Assembly: GCF_021462415.1 (NCBI RefSeq)
Contig: NZ_JAKEDS010000001.1
Location: forward strand, 1 to 64,000
Reading direction: 5' to 3'
Length of the DNA: 64,000 nucleotides
DNA from: Rhodohalobacter sp. 614A
Lineage (GTDB): Bacteria > Bacteroidota > Rhodothermia > Balneolales > Balneolaceae
Positions 9,954-19,527 of the stretch are shown piece by piece. The number at the start of each line of letters is the position of its first letter. Position 1 is the first letter of the stretch. The notes beneath the pieces are model-generated. The model was given only the letters and a program-made list of their open reading frames with translations, was not told the origin of the DNA and did no database searches. The translations under genes and the position numbers were made by a program.

Positions 9954-12863
9954 TCACAAACTTTTTGGATTAAATGTAAACGTGGCAAATAAAATACTGC
10001 CGATTGATGGCCCACCATACATATTATAGTACTCTCCCACACCAAAATTAGTAATACCTACCTTCAGAGAGCTTTTAAGGGAAGGGATACGCGCATTAAC
10101 CTGAAAATCAAAATGACCATAGTTATCTATTGGTCCGTCCATAAACGAGCTTTCCCAGAAAAATTTTGTTCGGTATCGGTAAACCATTTTAAAACCAACA
10201 TTGGGGGTAATTGATCTGTGCCCCCATTCGAAATTCATCTTGAACGGTGGTGTATTGAAACCGGGGGTAATGGGATCATTCGAGCTCTGGATAAGTTTCG
10301 CATATGATGCATTTAAGCCCGCCATAAATCCACCGGATGAATAATCGATATTGAACGATGCACCCTGCACAATTAATTGATCCTCTGCATTACTGTATAC
10401 ATAATACCGATCATTTTCGAGGCTGTTATTTATTTGCCCTGCGGCTACAAATAAGTCCTCAGAGGGACTCGTCCGCGTTTTCATGACACGTGTAACACCG
10501 ATAAAATTATTGTAGAAACTGACATAATAGTTAAGATCAAAATAGAACTGTGGTGTAAACAGATGTCTGTAGCCAGCTTCTAATGTATTTACTACTTCGG
10601 GCTTTATTTCCGTTAGTTGATTCTCCCCAATAATTCCATCTTCCAATATGGAAAGATGCTTCAATTCTGCCTGGTTCCTGTTGTAGTATTCAGGACTGGT
10701 AGCTGTACTGTTTAAATCTGCATTTACTGCTTCTCTAAAATTTTGGATTGCATCCAGGCTTATTGAATTTCCCTGAAGATCATATTGATCAACATTTTCA
10801 GATAATCCGCCGATCAGGCGAACATCTCCCAAATCGTTATTAATAAATTGTTCTCTTACCCCCGGATAGCGGAATCCATGCTGATAGGATAGATTAAAAT
10901 AATGCTTGTCATTTAAATTATAATTGAAAGCAACTTGTGGACTGACTCTCGGTTTAAAATTCTCATTCTTATCAATCCGTAGCGAGGAGCTTACTGTTAG
11001 ATGGTTATCAAGAAATTTATTTTCTGCGGTTATAAAACCTCCAAATTCATAATTGGTGATTTTGTTGGAGCTTGTGTCTGGAAAAATAGTGCCGTACGAT
11101 TCAAGATCGTAAAACCGAAAATTCCCCCCGATTTGCATCGCTGTTTCCGGTATCAGGTTCTCTACATCATAGGTAGATTCTACATAATAAAGGCTTGAAT
11201 TGTCCTGAAAAGCCACGCCGTCTTCCCCAACCGTTTCAATCAGTTGGTCTACTTTTTCCTCAAATTCAGGTGTTCCCGGCTCAAACCGCGCCTGTATATT
11301 TTTATCTAATGACAATGTGACGCCACTATCTGCAAATCCCCTCGCTATAGCCAAATCTCCTTTACGGACTCCAAAAACAGGGACTCCACTTTCAAAAGCA
11401 ATTCGAAAATCTCTGTACCAATCCTCATCCGCTTTAGCATCTTGCAAAAGTCTTTGGGCCAGGTAGGAAACATCGAACGAATTCCCCGAATTTTGCCAGG
11501 TTGAGTACGCTTTTACATTCAGTTTATCCAGCTCAAATTGGGCAATGGCTTGATACATACTGAACCCATCCAGCCGAATCCTGCTGTCTCCAGTATAGAG
11601 TGAATGTGTGTATCCATACTTTCCATCCAATTTTATTTGATAAGAAGGGTTAATTTTATACTGAAGGGATGTTGCAAGTTTTGTGGTGGAGATGTCATAA
11701 TCCACAAGGTTATTTTCTTGATAGCCTGTACGGGTTACGGGTCCATAATCGGCCTCCGGAAGAATAACAACCCCCGACCTTACCTCAATCAAATCTTCAT
11801 CAATATAAACCTCCTCATAAACAAAGTTTTCATCCCCATACGTGTTTACACCATTATAACCCGGCTGATCTACTCGCCGGTCATGGATTCCCCCGGTTCC
11901 AATATTATCATAATTTTTTGCCTGCCAGTCTGTTCCGCTTGTTATAGAACCTGTAACTTTAAAAGCAAATTTATCCGAAAATGCTTTTGCATAGCGGGCC
12001 TGAACATCCAACATTCCATTTCCTTCAGCGGCATAAAAAGTATCCCCGCCTACATCCAAATTATTTACACCGGCTTTTGTCTCTACAGAAAATCCCTCGG
12101 TATAAAACGGATCACGGCTTGTCATTAGCATCACTCCGTTCAGTGCACTTGATCCATATTGAGTAGACGCCGGACCCGGCATGATTTCTACAGAAGCCAC
12201 ATCCAGATCAATGAGTCCCATTAAATTTCCGACCGGGAAATTCAAACCGGGTGCACGGTTGTCAACTCCATCGGTTAACTGAAGAAATCGTTTGTTTGCA
12301 CTGGAATTAAAACCTCTGGTATTTACGGACTGCATTGTCATACTTTGTGTTGCAACGTCTACTTCACGAACTGTAGAAACCAGATCAAAAACATCAAAAG
12401 AGGCTAATTGCTGTACGTCTACCGTACTTATTTTGTAAATCGTCTCGGTTTCTTCCAACTCCTCTTCAGACACCAGTTCGGCCGTTACGACAATATCTTC
12501 GCCAGAAATACTTGTAGGATTCAATTCCACATTCATATTCTGTCCTTCTTCACGGTTGTTAATAATAATATCTCTGTTTTCATACGAAATATGGCTAAAG
12601 CGCAGACGAAAAGGATATGAATAGTTAAACGTGAATCTGAATGAACCGTCTCTATTTGTAGAGGTACCGATATTTCGGTTATCAAGATGAGGGTTCTCCA
12701 CCGGCAATACCTGGATGGCTACATCTCCTATTTCTTTTCCATTCAATTCATTAACAACCGTTCCAGAAATATGAACAGACATATTCTGAGCAAAGGCAGC
12801 AGTCATACTGAAACTAAATAAAAGGAGTAGAGTAATTTTTTTCACAAATTGGTTAACTGCCAT
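9954..12863 (-). CDS. TonB-dependent outer-membrane receptor (not SusC type)
   Basis: The product is 969 residues. A signal peptide ends TAAFAQ near 26, a carboxypeptidase-regulatory-like domain covers about 30-120, and a plug follows with NTRGFNSS, RFLQLTDGVDNR and STQYGSSALNGV. The rest is a 22-strand-type barrel. It differs from the neighbouring SusC proteins by its shorter length and the absence of a SusD partner. Instead it is flanked by a small lipoprotein upstream (60-base gap, same strand) and a degenerate SGNH lipoprotein downstream (2-base gap). The three genes probably form one operon. The ligand is unknown; siderophore, metal complex and organic nutrient are all possible. Confidence 0.88.
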   Translation of the reverse strand: MAVNQFVKKITLLLLFSFSMTAAFAQNMSVHISGTVVNELNGKEIGDVAIQVLPVENPHLDNRNIGTSTNRDGSFRFTFNYSYPFRLRFSHISYENRDIIINNREEGQNMNVELNPTSISGEDIVVTAELVSEEELEETETIYKISTVDVQQLASFDVFDLVSTVREVDVATQSMTMQSVNTRGFNSSANKRFLQLTDGVDNRAPGLNFPVGNLMGLIDLDVASVEIMPGPASTQYGSSALNGVMLMTSRDPFYTEGFSVETKAGVNNLDVGGDTFYAAEGNGMLDVQARYAKAFSDKFAFKVTGSITSGTDWQAKNYDNIGTGGIHDRRVDQPGYNGVNTYGDENFVYEEVYIDEDLIEVRSGVVILPEADYGPVTRTGYQENNLVDYDISTTKLATSLQYKINPSYQIKLDGKYGYTHSLYTGDSRIRLDGFSMYQAIAQFELDKLNVKAYSTWQNSGNSFDVSYLAQRLLQDAKADEDWYRDFRIAFESGVPVFGVRKGDLAIARGFADSGVTLSLDKNIQARFEPGTPEFEEKVDQLIETVGEDGVAFQDNSSLYYVESTYDVENLIPETAMQIGGNFRFYDLESYGTIFPDTSSNKITNYEFGGFITAENKFLDNHLTVSSSLRIDKNENFKPRVSPQVAFNYNLNDKHYFNLSYQHGFRYPGVREQFINNDLGDVRLIGGLSENVDQYDLQGNSISLDAIQNFREAVNADLNSTATSPEYYNRNQAELKHLSILEDGIIGENQLTEIKPEVVNTLEAGYRHLFTPQFYFDLNYYVSFYNNFIGVTRVMKTRTSPSEDLFVAAGQINNSLENDRYYVYSNAEDQLIVQGASFNIDYSSGGFMAGLNASYAKLIQSSNDPITPGFNTPPFKMNFEWGHRSITPNVGFKMVYRYRTKFFWESSFMDGPIDNYGHFDFQVNARIPSLKSSLKVGITNFGVGEYYNMYGGPSIGSILFATFTFNPKSL

Positions 12864-12922
12864 TAAAGTACTGTTAAACTCAGTTCAAGTAATCATTTGC
12901 ACTGATTGCTAAAATGAGATAT

Positions 12923-13411
12923 TTACAATGGAATAGGCCTAATTTTAGCCGGGTAATTTGAAGAAGTTTTTATATGAACTTTCGTTGAGTCTACTCGCAT
13001 AAATTGAAGTTTGCCTAAAGCGTACACTAAATCCGGATTTAAGATTTTATAGGTATGGTCATGCTCCATCATCAACTGTTCCTCTTTGTTAATGTCATGC
13101 AGATACGTAGCGAGTAAATAGCCGATATTTAATGAAGGAAATGGGTTTGTGTTGTCCCTTTGGCTTTGTTGAGCACCTCTTGTAATTCTTGATGCGGGTA
13201 GCGTAAGCTTCTGCTCATTTACTTCTTCAAAAGCTTTTACATGACTGAATCTCACCCCGTCAATTTCTATCCAGTCCCCCTCTTTCAGATTTTTTACATT
13301 TAAAAAGTCAATTTCAACAGCAGCATAATCTTGGCCCTGCTGAATACAACTTGCTGTAACGACAAAAAAAATGATTGCAATACAGATATGTGGAATATTT
13401 TTTCTAAGCAT
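12923..13411 (-). CDS. Small putative lipoprotein of unknown function
   Basis: The frame is open from 13474, but ATG 13411 fits best. It gives about 162 residues beginning MLRKNIPH, with a hydrophobic segment ending VVTASC, a plausible lipobox. The mature part shows a beta-rich segment (EGDWIEIDGVRFSHV) and no family I recognise. It is first in a probable operon with the TonB receptor and the SGNH-type lipoprotein. A candidate promoter, TTG (13472-13474), 21 bases, then TATTTGTT (13443-13450), lies just upstream, which also favours the shorter protein. Function unknown; surface or periplasmic location inferred. Confidence 0.6.
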   Translation of the reverse strand: MLRKNIPHICIAIIFFVVTASCIQQGQDYAAVEIDFLNVKNLKEGDWIEIDGVRFSHVKAFEEVNEQKLTLPASRITRGAQQSQRDNTNPFPSLNIGYLLATYLHDINKEEQLMMEHDHTYKILNPDLVYALGKLQFMRVDSTKVHIKTSSNYPAKIRPIPL

Positions 13412-13671
13412 AGTCTTCTCGCATTCCATAGAAAACAAATTTAACAAATAGTCGATAGCACCGTTCACGGTCAATTAAGATGATAGAAAAGATTTAGCGG
13501 ACTGATGATTTGAGTGTTTGCAAGACATTATCGTGCAAGAGAATGATGTATTAGTTTCTTATACCTTAATATGATATGTATGACCTAACCCAGAAGACTT
13601 CATACATCAAACAAATACTAAGATTATCAGCTGAAGTATTTTTCCTGTAATCACTTAACTAAGGAAAAAGG

Positions 13672-13707
13672 AAAGCCCGGTATCTTTTCAATAGATGCCG
13701 GGCCTTT
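13672..13707 (-). terminator. Terminator of the SusC2/SusD2 operon
   Basis: The arms AAAGCCCGGTATC and GATGCCGGGCCTTT pair with one bulge around a 9-base loop. Read on the minus strand the stem is followed by a T-rich tract (CTTTCCTTTTTCC). It lies about 40 bases past the SusD2 stop. The rest of the gap 13475-13743 holds no gene. Confidence 0.7.
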
Positions 13708-13743
13708 TATAACTCTCAGAGCTAATTTTTAGAAAATATACTC

Positions 13744-15489
13744 TTAATTATTGAGTGCTTTTTTGCCAAGTGATACAGGTGAAGGAATTCCCCCGTTTTT
13801 AACAGGCAGTAAATAGTCTCCCTGTTTTTTAGCTTTGGAATTTGCGACTCGCAAATTAACAGCGCTCGATCCAAACGCAGTTTCAGCTAAGTTTTTCCAG
13901 CTGTTGTCGCCGGAAGCCGATCCTGTCTGGCCGGCAAAATTTGGACCTCCAAATGTATAATTATCCAGCCCAAGAATTTCCAGCTCACTTCCGGGAACCG
14001 GGAACATCGTTGCGGTTCCTTCCTGGAGCATATCGTGACGTCTCATAAAAAACCACTGAATTCCAACACCACCTAACATATCCAATTCAACAGAGTATTC
14101 TCTTAACAAAGCCCACTGGAATTCGGCAAGACTTTCACTTCCGTCCATAAAATGGCCGCCGGAAAGACTATTTTGTCCAATATATCCAAGCTGTACAGCC
14201 GGTAACTGGAATCCATCAAGATCTGTCAAACCTGTACCAGCAGGTGAATCATTCAATGTCTGAGCTGCTGCACTTGCACTTCCACTCATAAGCTGAGCTT
14301 CTGCTCGCAGGTAATCCACCTCACTGGATGTCATAAATATGATTTTATATTGTGAGGGCCACCAGTCACTATTAGCGAACATTCGAGCACTAAAGTAATT
14401 CGTGAACAGGTTAGCATTCCTTGTTGGATTAAGATACCCGGGATTAGTCGTGTATTTGAAGTAGTCAATACGCGGATCATCTGTAACTGCAGGAGGATAT
14501 GACGCCTCACTTGCACTTGCATTTTCAGCAGGGTAAATGACCGGATAGGATGGATCCAGCATATGAGGAATTTTAACATCAGTCGGATTATATCCCGCCC
14601 CTGTATCAAAAGTACCCGTTACTACAAAGTTCAACCAGTCAACAAAATCGTTAGTATACTCGCCAGATGAACCAATGTTTGACGCAGAAAACGTGTTGAT
14701 GGAGGACTGAGAATTTGGCCCGCCCAATCCGGCTTCGGCATAAGCAAGAATACGGCCCCAATCGAGAGATGCAGCTTCGCTGGCTGTTCTGGCCTCGCCG
14801 GCAGCAATTCTTGCTGCTATGGAATTTGCGATATCCAGAAACTCAGCTTGTGTCCATGAATCTGCCGGGTTCGGCATTGAGTTGAAAACAAATGTTGATG
14901 ATCCACTTGCCAAACTGATCGCTTGATCAATATCGCTCAGAGCGCCGTCAATTAATACAGTGTAAGGCTGGAATTCAGCTTCATCTGTAGTAGCGTCGAA
15001 GTTCTCATCCAAAAAATATGACTGATCATAAATCATACCCAGATATCCTCTTGAAAGGCCACGAAGGAAATAAGCCTGGGCACGGATGTCATCCGACAAC
15101 TCTTCATTTGCAATGAACAAATTTGCAGTTGCTATTGCTGAGTTAAATCCACCAAAGTAAACAGAAATAGCCGTACTTGCGGAGTACGATGTGGTATTAT
15201 CCAACCTTAATCTGGGCTCTTCGGAAAAGTCCCAATAATTGTTAAAGGCATTCGTGCCAGTTGACTGATCAGCAAGATTGTGAATGTGTACTCCCCAGTC
15301 GCTCACCATTGCCGTGCTTGCATCGAAAAACCCACCGGCCAAAAGTTTAACCTGGTTTGCTTCATCACTTTCCACAGCTTCTGTGGTGGGGTTATTTAAG
15401 TTATCTACCGATAGATCAGCACAACTCGAGAGTGCGAGTAACCCCGAGACCATCAGAACGAATAAATACTTGAGTTTTGAATTATTCAT
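13744..15489 (-). CDS. SusD/RagB-family outer-membrane lipoprotein (SusD2)
   Basis: This lipoprotein has about 581 residues, with a signal peptide ending LALSSC and an ADLSVDNLNNPTTEAV opening typical of SusD. It has a helical TPR-like N-terminal half and a long variable domain rich in Ala and Ser. It is larger than SusD1 and SusD3 and belongs to a different SusD subgroup. The start is placed at ATG 15489, 21 bases after the SusC2 stop, by analogy with the other two pairs. ATG 15501 (four residues longer) is also possible. It presumably forms a lidded complex with SusC2; the ligand is unknown. Confidence 0.88.
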   Translation of the reverse strand: MNNSKLKYLFVLMVSGLLALSSCADLSVDNLNNPTTEAVESDEANQVKLLAGGFFDASTAMVSDWGVHIHNLADQSTGTNAFNNYWDFSEEPRLRLDNTTSYSASTAISVYFGGFNSAIATANLFIANEELSDDIRAQAYFLRGLSRGYLGMIYDQSYFLDENFDATTDEAEFQPYTVLIDGALSDIDQAISLASGSSTFVFNSMPNPADSWTQAEFLDIANSIAARIAAGEARTASEAASLDWGRILAYAEAGLGGPNSQSSINTFSASNIGSSGEYTNDFVDWLNFVVTGTFDTGAGYNPTDVKIPHMLDPSYPVIYPAENASASEASYPPAVTDDPRIDYFKYTTNPGYLNPTRNANLFTNYFSARMFANSDWWPSQYKIIFMTSSEVDYLRAEAQLMSGSASAAAQTLNDSPAGTGLTDLDGFQLPAVQLGYIGQNSLSGGHFMDGSESLAEFQWALLREYSVELDMLGGVGIQWFFMRRHDMLQEGTATMFPVPGSELEILGLDNYTFGGPNFAGQTGSASGDNSWKNLAETAFGSSAVNLRVANSKAKKQGDYLLPVKNGGIPSPVSLGKKALNN

Positions 15490-15510
15490 AGTGTTATACA
15501 TTTAATTTGT

Positions 15511-18500
15511 TTAGAATCTTACTTGTACAGAAGCACTGTATGTTCTGAAGTTTGGATATGCAAACTCATCTATCCTGAAGTTTGTAGAGTTTGATCTCAG
15601 AGCAACTTCAGGATCGTAACCTGTGTATTCCGTGAATGTGAGCAAGTTTCTTCCTACAACGGATACTTTAATATCACGCAAATACTCTCCTAATGATCCC
15701 AGTGTTTGGTTTGTGAAAGTATAAGAGAGTGACAGTTCCCGAAGCTTCACAAATGAACCATCTTCTACGAAATGGCTTACCGCTTCGGATCCATTATACA
15801 GACCATCTATGGCAAGCAGATATTGCGGATCGTAACCTTCCTTTGTATAGTCTTCAAGGTCTTGGTGGGTGTTACGATTATACAGCAGTTCACGTGTATA
15901 ATTATAAACTTTGCCCCCCTCGGACCAATCCCAAACCATAAATAATCCCAAATTCTTGTAGTTAAAATTACCGGACAGTCCAAGCTGGAAGTCAGGTTGG
16001 GTTGAGCCAATATTAACCACTTGAGGATCACCATTTTCGTCAACCAGATACATAGGACGTTCGAGTTCAGTTCCCTGATTCTCAGTAAGAACAACGTGGC
16101 CAAGACTATTCACTGTAAAATCAGCCGGGCTATAACCACCAGGAATGTTTACAACCGTTCCGTCTACTACTGTCAGTTCATCAAGGGACGAGATGAATTT
16201 GTTTCCATACATCGCACCGTATTCCACACCTTCTTCAAATCGGAACAGATCGATAGCAGCGCCTTCGTCGCCTCCAACCCCTCTGGTAAATGGAGCTATA
16301 CCACCCAGATCTGTTACAACTTGTGAAGTTGTTGAGAATGACAAGTTAAAACCGGCCTGTAAGTCCCGGGTATTAACCAGATTTCCCGATAAGCCAAGTT
16401 CAAGGGTTTTATTCTCAATCTCACCAACATTCTGCCATTGATGTGAAAATGGAGATGTACCCGTAAGTGGTGCCAGTAAATAATCATTGGTAATGTTTGC
16501 AAGTGCGTAATTAGCTACGAAATTGTACTTACCAAGGAAAGCAACATCAACACCCAACTCGAGTTCAGCCACTACAGATGGCTTAATCTCTGCATTTCCA
16601 AGAACATCTGGCAGAAGTACAGTACTTCCGGCCTCGTACGTTTCATACTGAGCTTCAAATGGAGGTCGGTTCCCCGAGGTACCATAGGAAGCCCTGAGCT
16701 TTAACTCATCAATATTGTCAATCTCAATGTCTTCTGAGACACGATAAGCAAGTGACCCCCGGTAGTAGACATTGTATCTCTCATCTTCACCAAATGCAGA
16801 TGACCCATCGCTTCTGACCATCCCACCTACAATAATTTTGTCTCGATAATCAAATGTAGCATCAAGAATAAGATTTTCTACCCTTTCTTCCTCAACGAGA
16901 TTGCCAATATTAAATGTGGATGCATCAAGAGCTCCAAAGCTTCGAATTCCACTTACAGAATAGTTATATCCTGAAAAATTATATCGCTCATACTCTCTGT
17001 CTTCGTAGAGATATTTACCGATAAGGTTGATATTGAAATCGTCAAGTTGAAAGTTACTCGCAGCCCACAACTCCGTAATGGCAGTTCTTTGGTTAATATC
17101 TGTTCTTCCCTCATAACCATTGTTATATGCCTGACTCGGGGTCGGTGTTTGATAACCTACAGGAGTTGATACTGTATTCAACTGATAACGCTGATCAATT
17201 GACTGCCGGGCATTTAATGATAGCCAATCTGCTACCTGGTAAGAAAGGTTCAGCCCAACAATATATCGCTCACGATTGATGTCATCCTGGAAGTTCTCTG
17301 CCACGTAAAGTGGATTTTGTTCATTACTTCCCAGACTATAACCTGTCGGATCGTTTGTGTAGGTTCCATCAGCATTTCGTTCTGTAAAATCGATGGCTGG
17401 CGGTGCAGAAAGTGCAGAGTAGAAAAAGTTCGATCCCTGCCCCTGTTCGCTAATATCAGGATATTCTGTATTTACATACGAACCACTGAAAGCGAGCTTG
17501 AATTTCTCATCATATAAATAATCAGCATTGAGCCTTACTGACTGCCTGTTGTAATCATTAAGGTTTTTAACGATACCACTTTGTGTCATGTCCTCAAATG
17601 ATAAGAAATAGTTAAAATTACCTGAGGAGTTGGCAACATTTATATAGTTTGTATTGTAAGGCTGCCCAGTGTATATGGCATCCGTGTTATTGTAAGTTAC
17701 AGGGTAGTCGTTGTCGAAAACTCTGTCCTCGTCAAACGTACCATAACCAGGCCACGATTCAACATATTTCCCATCAGACGTCAAGACAGCATCATTAACC
17801 CAGGGATGTTTATCAGTAGTTGGAAAATCTTTCGCAATTTCAGAAAATCCATATTCAGTGCGAACCGTAAAAGTTGGCTTATCGATACTTCTGCTGGCTC
17901 TTTTTGTAATAATCTGAATTACACCATTTCCTGCAAGTGATCCATACAGGGATGATCCGGCCGCGCCTTTTACAATCTCAATGCTTTCAACGTCCTGCAT
18001 ATTAATATCTGAAAGGCTTCCATCTGTAATTACACCATCAACAATAATCAGGGGACTCTGGTCACCGTTTATTGATGTTGATCCTCTCAACCGAATAGAG
18101 GCAGCAACAGAAGGGTCACCCGAGGCCTTAACGATTGTTACTCCAGGTACTTTAGCCTGAAGTGCCGACCCTACATCGGGGGCTGGAACCTCTTGCAGGC
18201 TTCTTTCACCAACTTTGGAAACTGAAAAACCGAGCTTGGTTGTTTGAGTTCCTGAACCCACACCAGTTACGACCACTTCTTCAAGACCAAGAACATCTTG
18301 TTCAAGAGAAACGTCATGCGTGATGGAAGAGTTACCCACCTGAATTTGAGAAGAATAGCTTTTGTACCCAATATAAGTGACGGTAATATTATATGTACCT
18401 TCTGGTACATTTGGGATTTCGTATTCACCATCGATATCAGTAGAGGCACCCAGTTGCAAGTCCTCTATTATAACATTAACACCAGGGAGTTCTTCACCGG

Positions 18501-18600
18501 TCCTGGAGTCTGTTACAGTACCCGATACACTACCCTGAGCAAACGCAGAAGTTGAGTATATAAAGGCACATATTACTAATGTAAGTAGCTTATAGTTCAT
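15511..18600 (-). CDS. SusC/RagA-type TonB-dependent outer-membrane transporter (SusC2)
   Basis: The product is about 1029 residues. A signal peptide ends TSAFAQ (about 21), a carboxypeptidase-regulatory-like domain covers about 24-105, and a plug contains EEVVVTGVGS, LIIVDGVITDG and GSSLYGSLAGNGVI. The barrel ends in SVQVRF. The start ATG at 18600 is preceded by GAGGTCT; the ATG at 18612 overlaps this ribosome binding site and is rejected. Its promoter and leader element match those of SusC1 and SusC3, so the three are probably controlled together. Plug and barrel sequences differ clearly from SusC1, suggesting a different substrate. Confidence 0.92.
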   Translation of the reverse strand: MNYKLLTLVICAFIYSTSAFAQGSVSGTVTDSRTGEELPGVNVIIEDLQLGASTDIDGEYEIPNVPEGTYNITVTYIGYKSYSSQIQVGNSSITHDVSLEQDVLGLEEVVVTGVGSGTQTTKLGFSVSKVGERSLQEVPAPDVGSALQAKVPGVTIVKASGDPSVAASIRLRGSTSINGDQSPLIIVDGVITDGSLSDINMQDVESIEIVKGAAGSSLYGSLAGNGVIQIITKRASRSIDKPTFTVRTEYGFSEIAKDFPTTDKHPWVNDAVLTSDGKYVESWPGYGTFDEDRVFDNDYPVTYNNTDAIYTGQPYNTNYINVANSSGNFNYFLSFEDMTQSGIVKNLNDYNRQSVRLNADYLYDEKFKLAFSGSYVNTEYPDISEQGQGSNFFYSALSAPPAIDFTERNADGTYTNDPTGYSLGSNEQNPLYVAENFQDDINRERYIVGLNLSYQVADWLSLNARQSIDQRYQLNTVSTPVGYQTPTPSQAYNNGYEGRTDINQRTAITELWAASNFQLDDFNINLIGKYLYEDREYERYNFSGYNYSVSGIRSFGALDASTFNIGNLVEEERVENLILDATFDYRDKIIVGGMVRSDGSSAFGEDERYNVYYRGSLAYRVSEDIEIDNIDELKLRASYGTSGNRPPFEAQYETYEAGSTVLLPDVLGNAEIKPSVVAELELGVDVAFLGKYNFVANYALANITNDYLLAPLTGTSPFSHQWQNVGEIENKTLELGLSGNLVNTRDLQAGFNLSFSTTSQVVTDLGGIAPFTRGVGGDEGAAIDLFRFEEGVEYGAMYGNKFISSLDELTVVDGTVVNIPGGYSPADFTVNSLGHVVLTENQGTELERPMYLVDENGDPQVVNIGSTQPDFQLGLSGNFNYKNLGLFMVWDWSEGGKVYNYTRELLYNRNTHQDLEDYTKEGYDPQYLLAIDGLYNGSEAVSHFVEDGSFVKLRELSLSYTFTNQTLGSLGEYLRDIKVSVVGRNLLTFTEYTGYDPEVALRSNSTNFRIDEFAYPNFRTYSASVQVRF

Positions 18601-18691
18601 ATAAGACCTCATTTGTTGTTGTTTTGGTTAAGTGATAAGTAAGTAGCTGTACTTAAGATGATTAATCTCAATTCTTAGAGAGTTGTCAAAC

Positions 18692-18758
18692 CACAAAGAT
18701 GCCTCTGAGAAGAGTTCCTGAGATTACAAAGATGCCAATAATGTTTTGGTTAATGTCC
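18692..18758 (-). promoter_or_regulatory. Conserved leader element of SusC2, with a repeated GCATCTTTGT block
   Basis: On the minus strand, CATTAACCAAAACATT is followed by GGCATCTTTGTAAT. A second copy of GGCATCTTTGTG follows about 35 bases downstream. The block TTAACCAAAACA also recurs immediately before the ribosome binding site. The first part matches the leaders of SusC1 and SusC3 in sequence and order. Confidence 0.5.
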
Positions 18759-18807
18759 TAGCTGGCGATACTTGTTGACTTCAAAGCCTTCATTCGTACT
18801 TGTCGGG

Positions 18808-18838
18808 TTAATTTAGTGTTTGAGAGAACCCATTTCAA
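18808..18838 (-). promoter_or_regulatory. Bacteroidota-type promoter of SusC2/SusD2
   Basis: On the minus strand, TTG (18836-18838, in TTAGTTGAAATGGG) is followed 20 bases later by TAAATTAA (18808-18815). It is preceded by AAAAAAATTTTCAAA. The stretch from TTAGTTGAAAT to the -7 box is nearly the same as at SusC1. The predicted leader is about 200 bases. Confidence 0.65.
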
Positions 18839-18849
18839 CTAATTTGAAA

Positions 18850-19460
18850 ATTTTTTTAAATAAGGGAGTCACATATCACTAAACACTTTAAGAGTAACAG
18901 TATATTTGTTAAAATTTTGGCGAAAAAAACCCTATAAACTTAAAAAAAATAGTTATTTTCAAAACCGCCTCGTTTTAAATTTTTTTACTTGAGTTTAATT
19001 TCAAAACAATTAATAGGCTGCTTATTGGCTAAAATATTTGAATTCCCCTTATCCCATCTTGCGCTAATACGTAAGAAAAAGCTTTTAAAAAAACGCTCCT
19101 TACTCTTGATTTAATAATGCATCTATCATTCTTAGTGAACTGACTACTTCCCTCTTATTTTTTGGCGAATAGTATATCCATTTATGTAAGAATATATTCT
19201 ATAAATGAGGAATACTTGTTCTCGTCCAAATCAGGTGGTAGAGACAACAATGTCGTCTTCATTTCAAAATTGATGATTGGCTTTGTGGTACCCGTAAGCG
19301 ATACTGTGTTATTGAGATAAGGCACATGCACGTCCACAAAGTATAAATAAGAATAGGAGAGCTATCTTCCGGATAAACAAAACTGGAGCTTACCCTTCAT
19401 TTTCAGATCATTAGATTACGGTTATATAAAAAGTATCACATCAGATTAGACCCATCTATA
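18850..19460. other. Long intergenic stretch without a recognised gene
   Basis: This stretch of about 600 AT-rich bases lies between the SusC2 promoter and the SusD3 terminator. I see no coding frame, tRNA or mobile-element end in it. Small palindromes such as AGACAAC/GTCGTCT near 19235-19251 are weak. Confidence 0.5.
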
Positions 19461-19496
19461 AAAAAAGCCTCTCTGAAATATTTTCAAAGAGGCTTT
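19461..19496 (-). terminator. Terminator of the SusC3/SusD3 operon
   Basis: The arms AAAGCCTCTCTGAAA and TTTCAAAGAGGCTTT pair with one mismatch around a short loop. On the minus strand the stem is followed by a run of T. It lies about 30 bases past the SusD3 stop. Confidence 0.82.
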
Positions 19497-19527
19497 ATCA
19501 GTTTAACTATTTGTAATAGCTGGTAAA

